DNA of 44,936 nucleotides from CAMEON01 sp045645165 (GTDB lineage Bacteria > Bacillota > Clostridia > Oscillospirales > CAG-272), in contig JAZRIF010000186.1 of assembly GCA_045645165.1 (NCBI GenBank), positions 1 through 44,936 on the forward strand. Reading direction: 5' to 3'. The notes below the pieces were generated by a model. The model had not been told where the DNA came from. It saw only the letters and a list, made by a program, of their open reading frames with translations, and searched no databases. Both the position numbers and the translations under genes were made by a program. This document shows, in pieces, positions 13,812 through 23,369 of this stretch. How positions within the stretch are numbered: position 1 is the stretch's first letter; the number at the start of each line of letters is the position of its first letter.

Positions 13812-16800
13812 TTATTCGTTTACCTGTACGTCCTCAATGACGGCCATGATGCACAGCCCGTCGGGATCGTTCAGGGGAACCAGGGCGAAGACCACGTCTA
13901 CCGTTTGGCCCGTGAGGCCGGACAGATCGGCGCAGACGCCCGAGGGGATGCCCTCCGAGCCTTGGAATACGATCTTGTCAGGATGGTCGGCCACGTCGTA
14001 GCCCGTGGAGGAGAAGAACTGCTTGGCAGAATCATAAATGCCGTGATTGCCCGTCACGTCGGAGAAGCCGTTACGGTTGTACAGGCTGCACTCGTTCCAG
14101 GTCTTGCCTCCGTCGGCAGACCACATATACTTGTCGATACCGCCCTCGGCCACAGCCCAGCCCGCCAGGGCCAGCTTGCCGCCGTCCACGGTGGTGTTCT
14201 TGTAGGCGATGAAGTCCAAGGGCTTGGAGGAATTGGTGCCGCGGGCCTCGTAGGCGCCGTCGCCGTCACCCGTGCCGTTGATGAAGTCGATCATGGAGGC
14301 GTAGCGGATATCCGAAACGCTCCAACCCGAGGCGGGATCAACGAGGTCGGCGGGCTCATCGGGAGTGTCGGGAGTGGGAGAGGAGCCGCCCGTGGCGAAA
14401 TCAAGGGTGTCCACCTTGGCGCCGCCCTTGTAGATCTCACCGATACCCGTCTTCTGGAAGTCGCAGATGTCGGTGAGGCTGTTGGCAATGCCTACGTAGG
14501 CGATATCCACGTACTCACTCGGTGCCGTTGCGACGTTGAACACGTCGAAGCGCAGGTGCAGGGCGGTGTAAGAGCCTGCGGAATCCGCCTCAAAGGTGGG
14601 AAGATTCTGCTGGGAAAGGTCCGCGATGAGGTAATGCCACTCTCCGTCGGCTGGGATACTGCGCATATGGAAGCTATCCCCCGCATAAGCGCCCGAGTGG
14701 GTGGTGCTGATGAAGAACTCAAATTCCGAAGCGGTCTTGTTGGTCTCGGGAATGCGGCACTTGACCACCAGGAAGTGTCCCGTGGGGGTCATGTCGGAGT
14801 TCTTGAATACCGTGAAGAAGGACTCGCCGGCGCCGTCGCCATAGCCGTGAATACGGATGTAGCTCTTGTCCTCGGCCAGCACGGCATCGTCGATTCCCGT
14901 AGCGCCGTTTCGGGTGGCCAGGTGCAGACCTTCGGCATCGACGTAGACGGGAAGCGAGATCTGATCGACGGGGGTATCGCCGCTATCGGGCCAACCGGCA
15001 AAGTCGGTGTCGGCCACCACCTTGAAGGTGCGGCTCTTAACGCCGTCCATGTTGAAGGCGAAGGCGTAGGAGTAGGTGCCGTTACGGTCGTAGTACACGG
15101 CGTAACCGTCGTAGCTGTGGGCGTAGCCCTTCTTGTCAGGGGTAGAGGCGGAGCTGACCTCCAGCTTGACCCACTCGCCGTTCACCTTCTCGTAGATCAC
15201 GGGAGCGGTCATCTTCTCAAAGCCGTACACGCGCACAGCCTTGTTGTTGCTACCGCCCGATACCGTAAACTCGGCGGATTTTCCGTTGACGGACTTGATC
15301 TGGGGAATATAGGTACTGTCCAGAGCCTCGCCGTCCTGCACGGTCAGCTTCACGCCGTTCAGGCAGGTGTTCTCGCGGATGGCCTGCATATTCTTGTCAT
15401 CGGTGGAGGTGTAGAAGCCCCAAGGGGAGATGATGAGGCAGAGCTTCATGGTATCGCCCGCCTTGAGGGTGGTGGCGCCCAGATCCAGCGAGAGGCTATA
15501 TTTGGAGTTCTTACCCACCATGACGAATCCCGCGTCGCAGTCCTTGCCGCCGATGGTGAACTGAGAATCCGCGATGATAACGCCCAGATTGACGTTGTTG
15601 TTGACGAAGGAGGAGTCGGAGGTATTGAGATCGTAGAGAGCCACGTAAGGGAAGGTATCTCCCAGCTTGATGACCTCGGGGGTGGACTGGGCGTTCACCT
15701 TGCCGTGGACGATCTTGTTGCCCTCGCTCAGATAGCCGATCTTGCGGTAGGCACCCGCGTAGCCTTCAAAGGAGTAGAAGGAGAAATCCTTGGCGAAATC
15801 CGCGATGGAGATATCCTCCAGAATCTCGTAGTTGATCTCGTAGTAGGCGCGGAGCTCGTCGGTCTCGGGCATCTCCAGATGGTTGTAGGAGACCTTCACG
15901 CGTCCGTCGTCCGAGATATAATCCATCTTGACGTCGGTGTAGACGGGACCCGAGGAGATGATGTCGTTGTGGTAGTTCTCGGTAGCCGAATAGTTGCCAT
16001 CGGCATCGGTGTACTGGAGGAAGTACTGATAGCCGCCGTGGGTGTGCTGGGGCTGATTGCTGTAGCCCTGGCCCTCGGGAAGCTCGAACCAGTAGGGCAT
16101 GGACATGGAGCGGAAGTCGGGGAGCGTCCAGAGGTCTCGGGCACTGTACATGGGACAGATGCAGCTGGTCTCGGTGGTGCCCAGAGACAGGTGGTAGTAG
16201 GGCCAGAAGAACTGGATGGAGGAGAGCTGCTTCAGGGGCATCTGTCCCCAGTTCTGGTAGAGGTTCAAAACCGTCAGCTCGGTCTTCTCACCCGCCTTGA
16301 CCGAGACGGGGAAGTAGGTCTCGGAGTAGGAGGGATCACCGGGGTCGAATACAGGCTCCTCGTTCTCGCCCTTGAAGTTCTTGTAGATCATGACGGGAAT
16401 GGGCAGGAGCAGGCCGTTCTTATCCAGAAGGACAGCGTTCTCACCGCAACCGCCCGTGGCGTAGGAGTAGACGTAAATGTTGCGGTCATCGGGCGCCTCC
16501 ACCGTGACGGCGGCGGAGTAGTGGCGGTTCCACTCGTTGAAGAAGGGCTCGTTGAAGCCTGTGCTGCCGATGCTGAACTGGTAGGCGCCGCGCAGAGCGT
16601 CGTAGCCCTTGTAGCTATCGCCGCTGAGTGTCTCCAGAGGATGGCGCTCGATCTCGGCTTCCTTCAGAAATGCGGTGAAGTCGTGGGTCTCGTCGGTGTA
16701 GAGGCGGTGACCCATGTAGAAGTCGTCGGCGGTACTGTTGGGGTTGGCCTTCATGACGCCGTCTTTGGGGCAGGCCGTCTGCGTGATGGTATAAGTACCG

Positions 16801-18077
16801 TCCTTCAGGGTTACCTCCAGTTTGCCGCTGTTCTCGTGGGGCAGAAGGATGAAGCCCAGCACGCCAACGCCCTTGATGTCAAAGCCCGCGTACTCCACGG
16901 TAGCGAAGTCCACGCCGTCCAGGGAATCGTGGGTGCCCCCCGCATCCTTCACGACGAGCTTGGCTACGGTGTCGGCGGGAATGTTGGTGACATAGCCCAT
17001 GCCCTTGATACCCTCCACTTGCTCGGTGGCCACGAAATGAAGCACCTGATTCATCTTGTCGGAGTAGGTGTGGAAGGTTCTGTCCAGCAGAATGGCGGGA
17101 GCGGAGGTGTCCAGCTTGACCGCCTTGATGTCCTTGATCTCCACCTGCTCGCCGGCGTTGCCGATATCGAAGCGCAGGGAGGTGACCCTGTCGGTGTAGT
17201 CGGGAACCGTGTTCAGCGCCACGGTATAGGTGTTCCACTCGCCGTTGGGCTCCAGATCAAAGCGTACCTCCTGATCGGAGTTGTGGGCGGTACTGTTTCC
17301 GGCTATGAAGTAGAGGTTGCCCTCGGTGGCGGTGGATTTGACCGAGAACTGCACCGCATTGTACTCCTCGGCGGAGAAGCCAAGCCCCTCCTTGTTCTTG
17401 TTCGAGACGGTATAGACGTAGGGGTCGGAGCCGTTGGCGGTATAGGAGATCACACCGTCCTTCACCTGAAAATTCGTCACTTGGTTGCTCTTGATCGTGG
17501 ACTTGTTGATGGTGAAGGGCATTTCCTTGACGATGGGCGAGCCGCCCATGAAGTTCTGTCCCATGATGTGGGCGTCGTAGTAGTAGTAGCCCATGCGGTA
17601 GATATTGGTATGGGGCGCGGCGGTGGACTCCGAGGCCAGATAGGTCTTGCCGTCAGCCATGGTGACGAAGACGTCCATGGTGTCCTTCAGGTAGGTTTGT
17701 CCCTTGGCGTTTTTCAGCGCCGTTACCAGATTGCTGCCCGCGGAGGACAGGGTGTATTCCAGACTCATGTTCCGGTTTTCAATGTGGTAGGCTGTCCGCT
17801 TGGGGTTGGCGTAGTAGGCCTGTACTCCGTCGGCCAGACGGTTGGAGAGCATGATGGTATCGGCGTAGGGACCTACAAGAGTGGGCTCTACGAATTCGGT
17901 CTCACCCTCGGTCTCGCTTTCGCTTTCGGCGGTAGTTTCCCTTTCTGTATCGGTGGGGGCGGAGGTCTCTGCCAGGGTCTCGTCGGAGGGTTGAGGATCC
18001 TTACGGCAGGAGGTCATGCAACTGCCCATCAGGAGAGATGAGCAGAGGATCAGAAGCAAACTTTTTTTCAGTTTCAT
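13812..18077 (-). CDS. Giant lipoprotein of unknown function, 1421 residues
   Basis: A signal peptide with candidate lipobox cysteines C20 and C24 (GSC, TSC) and a Thr/Glu/Ser-rich linker precede a very large extracellular part. Two jelly-roll-like modules are visible, near residues 230-325 (VQFSVKST...GEWNTYTVAL...LRFDIGN) and 1090-1200 (FLVVKCRI...GEWHYLIADL...LHLRFDV). They resemble each other and the module in the DUF4091 lipoprotein. Between them is a Trp/Tyr-rich region of about 700 residues that I cannot assign. A short linker with PTPDTPDEP leads to a final beta-rich domain containing WSADGGKTWNECS. A surface glycan-binding or glycan-degrading role is inferred only from modules and neighbours. 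A GTG three bases upstream is an alternative start. Confidence 0.8.
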   Translation of the reverse strand: MKLKKSLLLILCSSLLMGSCMTSCRKDPQPSDETLAETSAPTDTERETTAESESETEGETEFVEPTLVGPYADTIMLSNRLADGVQAYYANPKRTAYHIENRNMSLEYTLSSAGSNLVTALKNAKGQTYLKDTMDVFVTMADGKTYLASESTAAPHTNIYRMGYYYYDAHIMGQNFMGGSPIVKEMPFTINKSTIKSNQVTNFQVKDGVISYTANGSDPYVYTVSNKNKEGLGFSAEEYNAVQFSVKSTATEGNLYFIAGNSTAHNSDQEVRFDLEPNGEWNTYTVALNTVPDYTDRVTSLRFDIGNAGEQVEIKDIKAVKLDTSAPAILLDRTFHTYSDKMNQVLHFVATEQVEGIKGMGYVTNIPADTVAKLVVKDAGGTHDSLDGVDFATVEYAGFDIKGVGVLGFILLPHENSGKLEVTLKDGTYTITQTACPKDGVMKANPNSTADDFYMGHRLYTDETHDFTAFLKEAEIERHPLETLSGDSYKGYDALRGAYQFSIGSTGFNEPFFNEWNRHYSAAVTVEAPDDRNIYVYSYATGGCGENAVLLDKNGLLLPIPVMIYKNFKGENEEPVFDPGDPSYSETYFPVSVKAGEKTELTVLNLYQNWGQMPLKQLSSIQFFWPYYHLSLGTTETSCICPMYSARDLWTLPDFRSMSMPYWFELPEGQGYSNQPQHTHGGYQYFLQYTDADGNYSATENYHNDIISSGPVYTDVKMDYISDDGRVKVSYNHLEMPETDELRAYYEINYEILEDISIADFAKDFSFYSFEGYAGAYRKIGYLSEGNKIVHGKVNAQSTPEVIKLGDTFPYVALYDLNTSDSSFVNNNVNLGVIIADSQFTIGGKDCDAGFVMVGKNSKYSLSLDLGATTLKAGDTMKLCLIISPWGFYTSTDDKNMQAIRENTCLNGVKLTVQDGEALDSTYIPQIKSVNGKSAEFTVSGGSNNKAVRVYGFEKMTAPVIYEKVNGEWVKLEVSSASTPDKKGYAHSYDGYAVYYDRNGTYSYAFAFNMDGVKSRTFKVVADTDFAGWPDSGDTPVDQISLPVYVDAEGLHLATRNGATGIDDAVLAEDKSYIRIHGYGDGAGESFFTVFKNSDMTPTGHFLVVKCRIPETNKTASEFEFFISTTHSGAYAGDSFHMRSIPADGEWHYLIADLSQQNLPTFEADSAGSYTALHLRFDVFNVATAPSEYVDIAYVGIANSLTDICDFQKTGIGEIYKGGAKVDTLDFATGGSSPTPDTPDEPADLVDPASGWSVSDIRYASMIDFINGTGDGDGAYEARGTNSSKPLDFIAYKNTTVDGGKLALAGWAVAEGGIDKYMWSADGGKTWNECSLYNRNGFSDVTGNHGIYDSAKQFFSSTGYDVADHPDKIVFQGSEGIPSGVCADLSGLTGQTVDVVFALVPLNDPDGLCIMAVIEDVQVNE

Positions 18078-18141
18078 CACGGTAAATCCTTTCTGTGTGC
18101 GTTTTTATAATGATGAAAAAATGTTGAACCGTTGCGGACGG

Positions 18142-18984
18142 TTATCTTTGGGGCAGAATGCCGCGGGCCACGTCCCAGAGGTGGTCTTCGGTGATGCCGA
18201 TCAGCTCCGCCGCCTTTCGCAGGCGGTCGTGACTGCCGATAAAGGCCTTGGGCTCGTGGGCATCCGAGCCGAAGTGGAACTTACAACCGCAATCCTTGGC
18301 CGCCGACAGGATGCGGAGGTAACGGTCGGACAGGCCGTACTCGTTCAAAGGAGTATCCTGGCGGTAGAGGCAGGCGTGGATCTCAATGCTGATGTTCTTT
18401 TCCGCCGCCATGGAGAAGCATTCGTTCAGACATCCGTCGGAGATGCCATCGATGATCTCGGCTTGGTGGGGACTGCAGATGGGGTACAGGGGATGGCAAA
18501 TGCCCATGGGTACGGGATAATCCAGCTTGCAGGCGGCGATGAAGCGCTCCACCGTCAGCTTACGAAGCACGTCGGGGGAGGTGAGGTCGTAAGCGGTGTA
18601 CATGTGCGGATAGTTGAGAATGTGGCTGGAGGCGAAGAGGACGTAGTCAAAGTGCAGACTCTCCTCGGGGGATATGTAGGGATGCCCCACGCAATCGAAG
18701 TAGTCGATCTCACAGCCGAAAAGGAAACGAACGTTGGAGCTTTCGTTGGCTTCCTTGATAGCGGGTCGCAGGGAGAGCAGGCGGGAGATGCGGGTCTCTT
18801 CGGGATACCCGTAATCATGGATCATTTGGGTGGGGTAGACGTGATCGGATATACCGATGAGACGGATCCCCTCGGACTCACAATAAGGAATGTATGAGGC
18901 GGGCTCGGTGGTACGAGGCGCACAGAGGGAACGGTTGGTGTGTACGTGCAGATCGCTGAAGAAGGGCATAGAGGGGGAGAACAT
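18142..18984 (-). CDS. PHP-domain phosphoesterase, histidinol-phosphatase-like
   Basis: The product is 280 residues without a signal peptide. The PHP metal-site motifs are in order: DLHVHT near residue 11, GISDHVYP, GCEIDYF, SSHILNY, ICHPLYP and the closing FGSDAHEP. PHP enzymes use two or three metals to hydrolyse phosphoesters; HisK-type histidinol phosphatases share this pattern, but so do many nucleotide or sugar-phosphate phosphatases, and no other his gene is near. AAAGGAG lies ahead of the ATG. The next gene starts 64 bases downstream on the same strand with only a weak hairpin between, so co-transcription is possible. Confidence 0.82.
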   Translation of the reverse strand: MFSPSMPFFSDLHVHTNRSLCAPRTTEPASYIPYCESEGIRLIGISDHVYPTQMIHDYGYPEETRISRLLSLRPAIKEANESSNVRFLFGCEIDYFDCVGHPYISPEESLHFDYVLFASSHILNYPHMYTAYDLTSPDVLRKLTVERFIAACKLDYPVPMGICHPLYPICSPHQAEIIDGISDGCLNECFSMAAEKNISIEIHACLYRQDTPLNEYGLSDRYLRILSAAKDCGCKFHFGSDAHEPKAFIGSHDRLRKAAELIGITEDHLWDVARGILPQR

Positions 18985-19021
18985 GATACGGCTCCTTTTC
19001 TCGGAAAATCAATTCATACAC

Positions 19022-19050
19022 ATTATACCATAGATAGCTTTGAAAGTAAA
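19022..19050 (-). promoter_or_regulatory. Promoter for the PHP gene
   Basis: Minus-strand TTTACT (19050-19045) and TATAAT (19027-19022) with a 17-base spacer. Confidence 0.65.
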
Positions 19051-19160
19051 GGCTTTTGGTCAAAATTGTCCACAGAAATGATTTGTTACATTTTTCACAA
19101 AAAATGACCGTTCCACCGAAGATTTCCATGTAAAAGGCTCAAATATATTACCGAAAAGCA

Positions 19161-19189
19161 TTGACAAAAAGAGAAAAATGTATTATAAT
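19161..19189 (+). promoter_or_regulatory. Promoter of the rnf operon
   Basis: Consensus TTGACA (19161-19166) and TATAAT (19184-19189) with a 17-base spacer. The leader to the rnfC start is about 60 bases and shows no obvious regulatory fold. Confidence 0.9.
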
Positions 19190-19257
19190 TTATACTGTAT
19201 ATTTATGTGCGGCGACCGAAAATCTCCGCATACAAATTGAAGAAAGGTAGTAGAAAT

Positions 19258-20586
19258 ATGGCTTTTTCTCTTCACGGGGTACACGTGCCCCACAGAAAAA
19301 ACACCCAACATATGGCCGCTGTGTCCATGCCGCCGCCCCAAACGGTGACCATCCCCATGTCTATGCACATCGGCGCACCGGCGAAGCCCGTCGTGAAGGT
19401 GGGGCAGGAGGTCAAGGTCGGCACCCTGATTGCCGAAGCAGGCGGATTCGTGTCCGTTCCCATGCACGCCTCGGTATCGGGTAAGGTGACCAAGATCACG
19501 GATTATTTGCTGTCCAACGGAACGACGGTTCCCGCCGTTGTGATTGAGTCAGATGGGACAATGACTCCCGACGAGGCTCTGACTCCCCCCGTCGTGGACT
19601 CTCGCGAGTCGCTGCTTGAGGCTATCAAGCAGAGCGGTGTTGTGGGTCTTGGCGGCGCGGGTTTTCCGACGCACGTCAAATTCAATGTTGACCCGAGCCG
19701 CATTGAGTGTCTCGTGATCAACGGTGCCGAGTGCGAGCCCTACATTACGTCGGATACCCGTACCATGCTCGACCGCACGGCCGATATGAAGCGGGCGCTT
19801 TTGGCCATGAAACAGCATTTCGGTATTTCCAATATTGTCATTGGCATTGAGAACAACAAGAAGGAGGCCATCAAGTCTATGATGGGCCTCATGAATGAGG
19901 TGACCGAGGCAGGGAAGTGTACCTTCACCGTCAAGGTTCTCCCTGCTGTGTATCCCCAAGGTGGCGAGAAGGTGCTGATCTACCATACTATAGGTCGTAC
20001 CGTCCCCGTGGGTAAGCTTCCCATTGACGTGGGTTGTATCGTGGTCAACTGCACCACCCTGGCCGCCATCGGCTCCTATCTGGAGACGGGTATGCCCCTC
20101 GTAGAGAAGATTGTAACCGTAGACGGCGGTGCGGTTGGAAAGCCCGCAAACGTCATCGTACCCATAGGCACGGCTATGTCCGATGTGTTCGACTTCTGCG
20201 GCGGTCTCACCGAGACCCCCGATAAGGTGATCTACGGCGGCCCCATGATGGGTATCACCGTCCCCGACACCACAGCGCCTATCCTGAAGAATACCAACGC
20301 CATTTTGGCGTTGACTGCCAAGGAGACCAAGCTCCCCAAGACCACCGCTTGCATCCGTTGCGGTGCCTGCACCAATACCTGCCCCTTCGGTCTGGCTCCC
20401 GCCGCCATCGCCAAGGCGTACAAGAACAAGGATGCCGCCATGCTGGAGGATCTGTCCCTGAACGCCTGCATGGAATGCGGTTGCTGCAGCTTCGTCTGCC
20501 CCGCCAACCGTCCTCTGGTTCAGACCAATAAGCTGGCCAAGGCATTCCTGAAAGAAGAAAAAGCAAAGGAGGGAAGTAAGTCATGA
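19258..20586 (+). CDS. rnfC: Rnf electron transport complex subunit C
   Basis: The product is 442 residues. It has an N-terminal lipoyl/biotin-like barrel (around VKVGTLIAEAGGFVSVPMHAS), the NADH/FMN-binding core with GLGGAGFPTHVKF, and two C-terminal 4Fe-4S motifs, CIRCGACTNTCPFGL and CMECGCCSFVCP. RnfC is the peripheral subunit that contacts NAD(H) in the ferredoxin:NAD+ oxidoreductase, which couples electron flow to Na+ or H+ export. It opens the operon in the clostridial order C-D-G-E-A-B. The ATG at 19258 follows AAAGG; an upstream in-frame extension has no site. The stop codon overlaps the rnfD start by four bases. Confidence 0.96.
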   Translation: MAFSLHGVHVPHRKNTQHMAAVSMPPPQTVTIPMSMHIGAPAKPVVKVGQEVKVGTLIAEAGGFVSVPMHASVSGKVTKITDYLLSNGTTVPAVVIESDGTMTPDEALTPPVVDSRESLLEAIKQSGVVGLGGAGFPTHVKFNVDPSRIECLVINGAECEPYITSDTRTMLDRTADMKRALLAMKQHFGISNIVIGIENNKKEAIKSMMGLMNEVTEAGKCTFTVKVLPAVYPQGGEKVLIYHTIGRTVPVGKLPIDVGCIVVNCTTLAAIGSYLETGMPLVEKIVTVDGGAVGKPANVIVPIGTAMSDVFDFCGGLTETPDKVIYGGPMMGITVPDTTAPILKNTNAILALTAKETKLPKTTACIRCGACTNTCPFGLAPAAIAKAYKNKDAAMLEDLSLNACMECGCCSFVCPANRPLVQTNKLAKAFLKEEKAKEGSKS

Positions 20587-21509
20587 ATAAGCAACTGACC
20601 CTGTCTGTCTCCCCTCATATCCACAGCGGTAAGTCCACCTCCCGCATCATGCTGGACGTGCTTCTTGCCCTGGCGCCCGCCACCGTGGCCGGTGTCGTCA
20701 TCTTCGGCTTGCGCGCCCTTCTGGTGATCGCCGTCACCGTGGCCGCATCCGTAGGCTTTGAGGCGCTGTTTCAACTGATCACCAAGAAGGAGCAAACCGT
20801 GGGCGACCTGTCCGCCGCCGTTACGGGACTTCTGCTGGCCCTCAATCTCCCCGCCAATATCCCCCTGTGGCAGTGCGTGATCGGCGCTCTGTTTGCTATC
20901 GTTGTGGTCAAGTGCCTCTTTGGCGGTCTGGGCTGCAACGTGGTCAACCCCGCCATCACTGCCCGCGTATTCATGCTGGTGGCCTTTGGCGCTATGACAA
21001 AGGCCGCGTTCCCCTCGGGTGTGGATGCTACCTCGGGCGCGACCCCTCTGGCCTCCGCGGAAGCAACCTCTCTTCTGGATCTTTTCCTGGGTAACCACGG
21101 CGGTGCCATCGGTGAGACCTGCGCTCTGGCGCTCCTCATTGGCCTGGTCTATCTCTTGATCCGTCGCGTCATCACCTGGCAGATCCCCGTAGCCTTCGTG
21201 GGTACCGTGTTCCTGGCCTCCTTCTTCATGGAGGGTATGGATCCCATGGCCGCTCTCGCCGCCATCCTGTCGGGCGGTCTGTTCATCGGCGCCTTCTTCA
21301 TGGCCACCGACTACGTCACCTCCCCCGCTACCCCCTGGGGTAAGATCATCTTCGGTGTCGGCGCGGGTCTCATTACCTTCCTCATCCGCTACTTCGGCCT
21401 GTATCCCGAGGGTGTATCCTTCGCCATTCTGTTCATGAACATCCTGACTCCCTACATCAGCTCCTGGACGAAGCACAAAGTATTTGGAACAGGAGGGAAG
21501 AAAGCATGA
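20583..21509 (+). CDS. rnfD: Rnf electron transport complex subunit D
   Basis: The product is 308 residues with about nine to ten hydrophobic helices, an integral membrane subunit related to NqrB. The covalent FMN attachment motif is present as D148-A-T-S-G-A-T154, with T154 the expected phosphoester-linked residue modified by ApbE. RnfD carries electrons across the membrane and helps form the ion path. ATGA overlaps on both sides (with rnfC and rnfG) show tight translational coupling. Confidence 0.96.
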   Translation: MNKQLTLSVSPHIHSGKSTSRIMLDVLLALAPATVAGVVIFGLRALLVIAVTVAASVGFEALFQLITKKEQTVGDLSAAVTGLLLALNLPANIPLWQCVIGALFAIVVVKCLFGGLGCNVVNPAITARVFMLVAFGAMTKAAFPSGVDATSGATPLASAEATSLLDLFLGNHGGAIGETCALALLIGLVYLLIRRVITWQIPVAFVGTVFLASFFMEGMDPMAALAAILSGGLFIGAFFMATDYVTSPATPWGKIIFGVGAGLITFLIRYFGLYPEGVSFAILFMNILTPYISSWTKHKVFGTGGKKA

Positions 21510-22666
21510 AAAAATCCGTAACGAGTACCCTGGTTCTGGTCTGCATCTGCGCCGTTATGGCGATCCTTTTGGCCATCACCAACCAGATTACCGCTCCCAT
21601 TATTGCCGAAAATCAGAATGCGGCTGCCAATGAGGCTCTGCTGCAGGTCATGCCCGATGGTCAAGGCTTTGAGAAAATGGATATTTCTACCTTCACTCTG
21701 CCCGCAACCGTCAATGAGGTCTATAAAGAAGCTAATGGCGGCTACGTGGTGCGTATGACCACCACGGGCTACGGCTCCGGTATGATCATCATGTGCGGCG
21801 TCAACGCCGAGGGCGTCATCACCGGCGCTGTCTGCCTCGGTTCTTCCGAGACCCTGGGTTATGAGAAGACCTTCGGTGAGAGTTTCACCGGTAAGGATTC
21901 CGCAGGCGTGGATACCGTAGACACCATCTCCGGCGCCACCAAGACCACCGCCGCCTATAAGGACGCCATCAAGGACGCGCTGAACACCGCCATCATCCTC
22001 GGCGGCGGCTCTGTTGACCTCCGCGATCCCGCTCAGATCCTGAACGACAACCTCTCCGCCGCTCTGCCTGCAGGAGAAGGGAAGTTCACCAAGCTCTTTA
22101 TCTCCGAGGTGATCGAGGGCATCGACGCCGTCTACACCGCCGATAACGGCAAGGGCTACGTCTACGTCATCGGCGAGGAGTTCATCCCCGTTGACGAGAC
22201 CGGCAATACCGAGAACGATACCGTCAAGACCGCCCACGCCATCCTTACCGCCACTACCTCCGAGGAGATCGACATCACCGCCTTTGAGAACCTTCCCAAG
22301 GCCTTGAAGAAGGCTGAAAAGACCGCTACCGGCAACTATATCTTTGAGTTGGATGCTCAGGGCTACGCCATGACCGGCGAGCACTTCTACGGTGATCCCG
22401 TGCCGGTACGCATCAAGGTATCCGTGACCCCCGACGGCAAGATCATTGATTGTCTGACAGTATCCCAAGGCGAATCCAAGGGCTTTGGTGACGCCTGCGC
22501 CGACGAGAAGTTCTACGGTCAGTTTGACGGTAAGACCCAGGCTGACTACAAGGAAATCGACGCCATTTCGGGTGCTACGGTGACCACCAATGCTTACCTG
22601 AAGGCCATCGAGCGCGCATTCGAATCCGTACAAATTCTGGAAGGAGGCTCCGCAAATGAAGAATAA
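21506..22666 (+). CDS. rnfG: Rnf complex subunit G with two FMN-binding domains
   Basis: The product is 386 residues, roughly twice the usual ~200 for RnfG. One N-terminal membrane helix (about residues 8-30) anchors it, with the rest extracytoplasmic. Two FMN_bind domains follow: the first ends in D139-T-I-S-G-A-T145, the second in D352-A-I-S-G-A-T358. Both carry the complete ApbE flavinylation pattern, so two covalent FMNs are predicted. About 85 residues separate the first motif from the second domain. RnfG normally relays electrons between RnfB/RnfD-side cofactors and RnfC. The frame is uninterrupted and the gene overlaps its neighbours at both ends, so the doubling is not an assembly break. 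Confidence 0.94.
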   Translation: MKKSVTSTLVLVCICAVMAILLAITNQITAPIIAENQNAAANEALLQVMPDGQGFEKMDISTFTLPATVNEVYKEANGGYVVRMTTTGYGSGMIIMCGVNAEGVITGAVCLGSSETLGYEKTFGESFTGKDSAGVDTVDTISGATKTTAAYKDAIKDALNTAIILGGGSVDLRDPAQILNDNLSAALPAGEGKFTKLFISEVIEGIDAVYTADNGKGYVYVIGEEFIPVDETGNTENDTVKTAHAILTATTSEEIDITAFENLPKALKKAEKTATGNYIFELDAQGYAMTGEHFYGDPVPVRIKVSVTPDGKIIDCLTVSQGESKGFGDACADEKFYGQFDGKTQADYKEIDAISGATVTTNAYLKAIERAFESVQILEGGSANEE

Positions 22667-23369
22667 CAGTAGCATGTCTGTTCTCCTGAAGGGACTCCTG
22701 AAGGAAAACCCCGTATTCGTGCTGATCCTCGGCACTTGCCCCACTCTGGCTACCACCACCAACGTGGCGGGCGCCTTCGGTATGGGTATCGCTGCCCTGG
22801 CCGTGCTGGTCTGCTCCAACATTCTGATCTCCCTGCTTCGTAAGATCATCCCCGACTCGGTGCGCATCCCCTGCTACATCGTGGTGATCGCGGGATTCGT
22901 GACCATCGTACAGATGATCGTACAAGCCTATTTCCCCGCTCTGTATGATATGCTGGGCGTGTACCTGCCCCTCATTACCGTGAACTGCATCATCCTCGGT
23001 CGCGCCGAGATGTTCGCGGGTAAGAACTCGGTGGGCAAGTCTGCCCTGGACGGCATCGGTATGGGTCTGGGCTTTACCCTGGCTCTGGTGGCTATGGCTA
23101 CCATCCGTGAGGTCTTCGGCGCCGCCTCCTTTGCCGGCATCGCCATTCCTTTCCTGGAGCCCTACAAGATCGAGGTGCTGGTCAAGGCTCCCGGCGGTAT
23201 GATGGTCTACGGCCTTCTCATCGCGCTGGTCTATGTCATCACCAGCGGCAAGGCTCCCCTCAAGAAGAGCTTTTCCTGCGCGGGCTGTCCCAATGCAGGG
23301 AACTGCCACACCGGCGCATGCGATGTAACCAATGTGCATAATGAATCTGCGAAAGGAGAGGCACAGTAA
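22656..23369 (+). CDS. rnfE: Rnf electron transport complex subunit E
   Basis: The product is 237 residues with six hydrophobic helices, homologous to NqrD; with RnfA it forms the membrane core that holds an iron-sulfur centre. After the last helix it has a tail with CAGCPNAGNCHTGAC, four cysteines in a metal-binding-like spacing. Such Cys-rich tails occur in some clostridial RnfE proteins, but the role is unknown. The start overlaps rnfG by 11 bases and GGAGG lies upstream of it within rnfG. Confidence 0.95.
   Translation: MKNNSSMSVLLKGLLKENPVFVLILGTCPTLATTTNVAGAFGMGIAALAVLVCSNILISLLRKIIPDSVRIPCYIVVIAGFVTIVQMIVQAYFPALYDMLGVYLPLITVNCIILGRAEMFAGKNSVGKSALDGIGMGLGFTLALVAMATIREVFGAASFAGIAIPFLEPYKIEVLVKAPGGMMVYGLLIALVYVITSGKAPLKKSFSCAGCPNAGNCHTGACDVTNVHNESAKGEAQ

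Noticed and set aside
13905..18041. A 1378-codon open frame on the plus strand opposite the giant lipoprotein gene
   Set aside because: The minus-strand reading has a signal peptide, ribosome site and domain-like sequence. The plus-strand product is low-complexity Val/Gly/Asp-rich, as expected from the complement of GC-rich codons.
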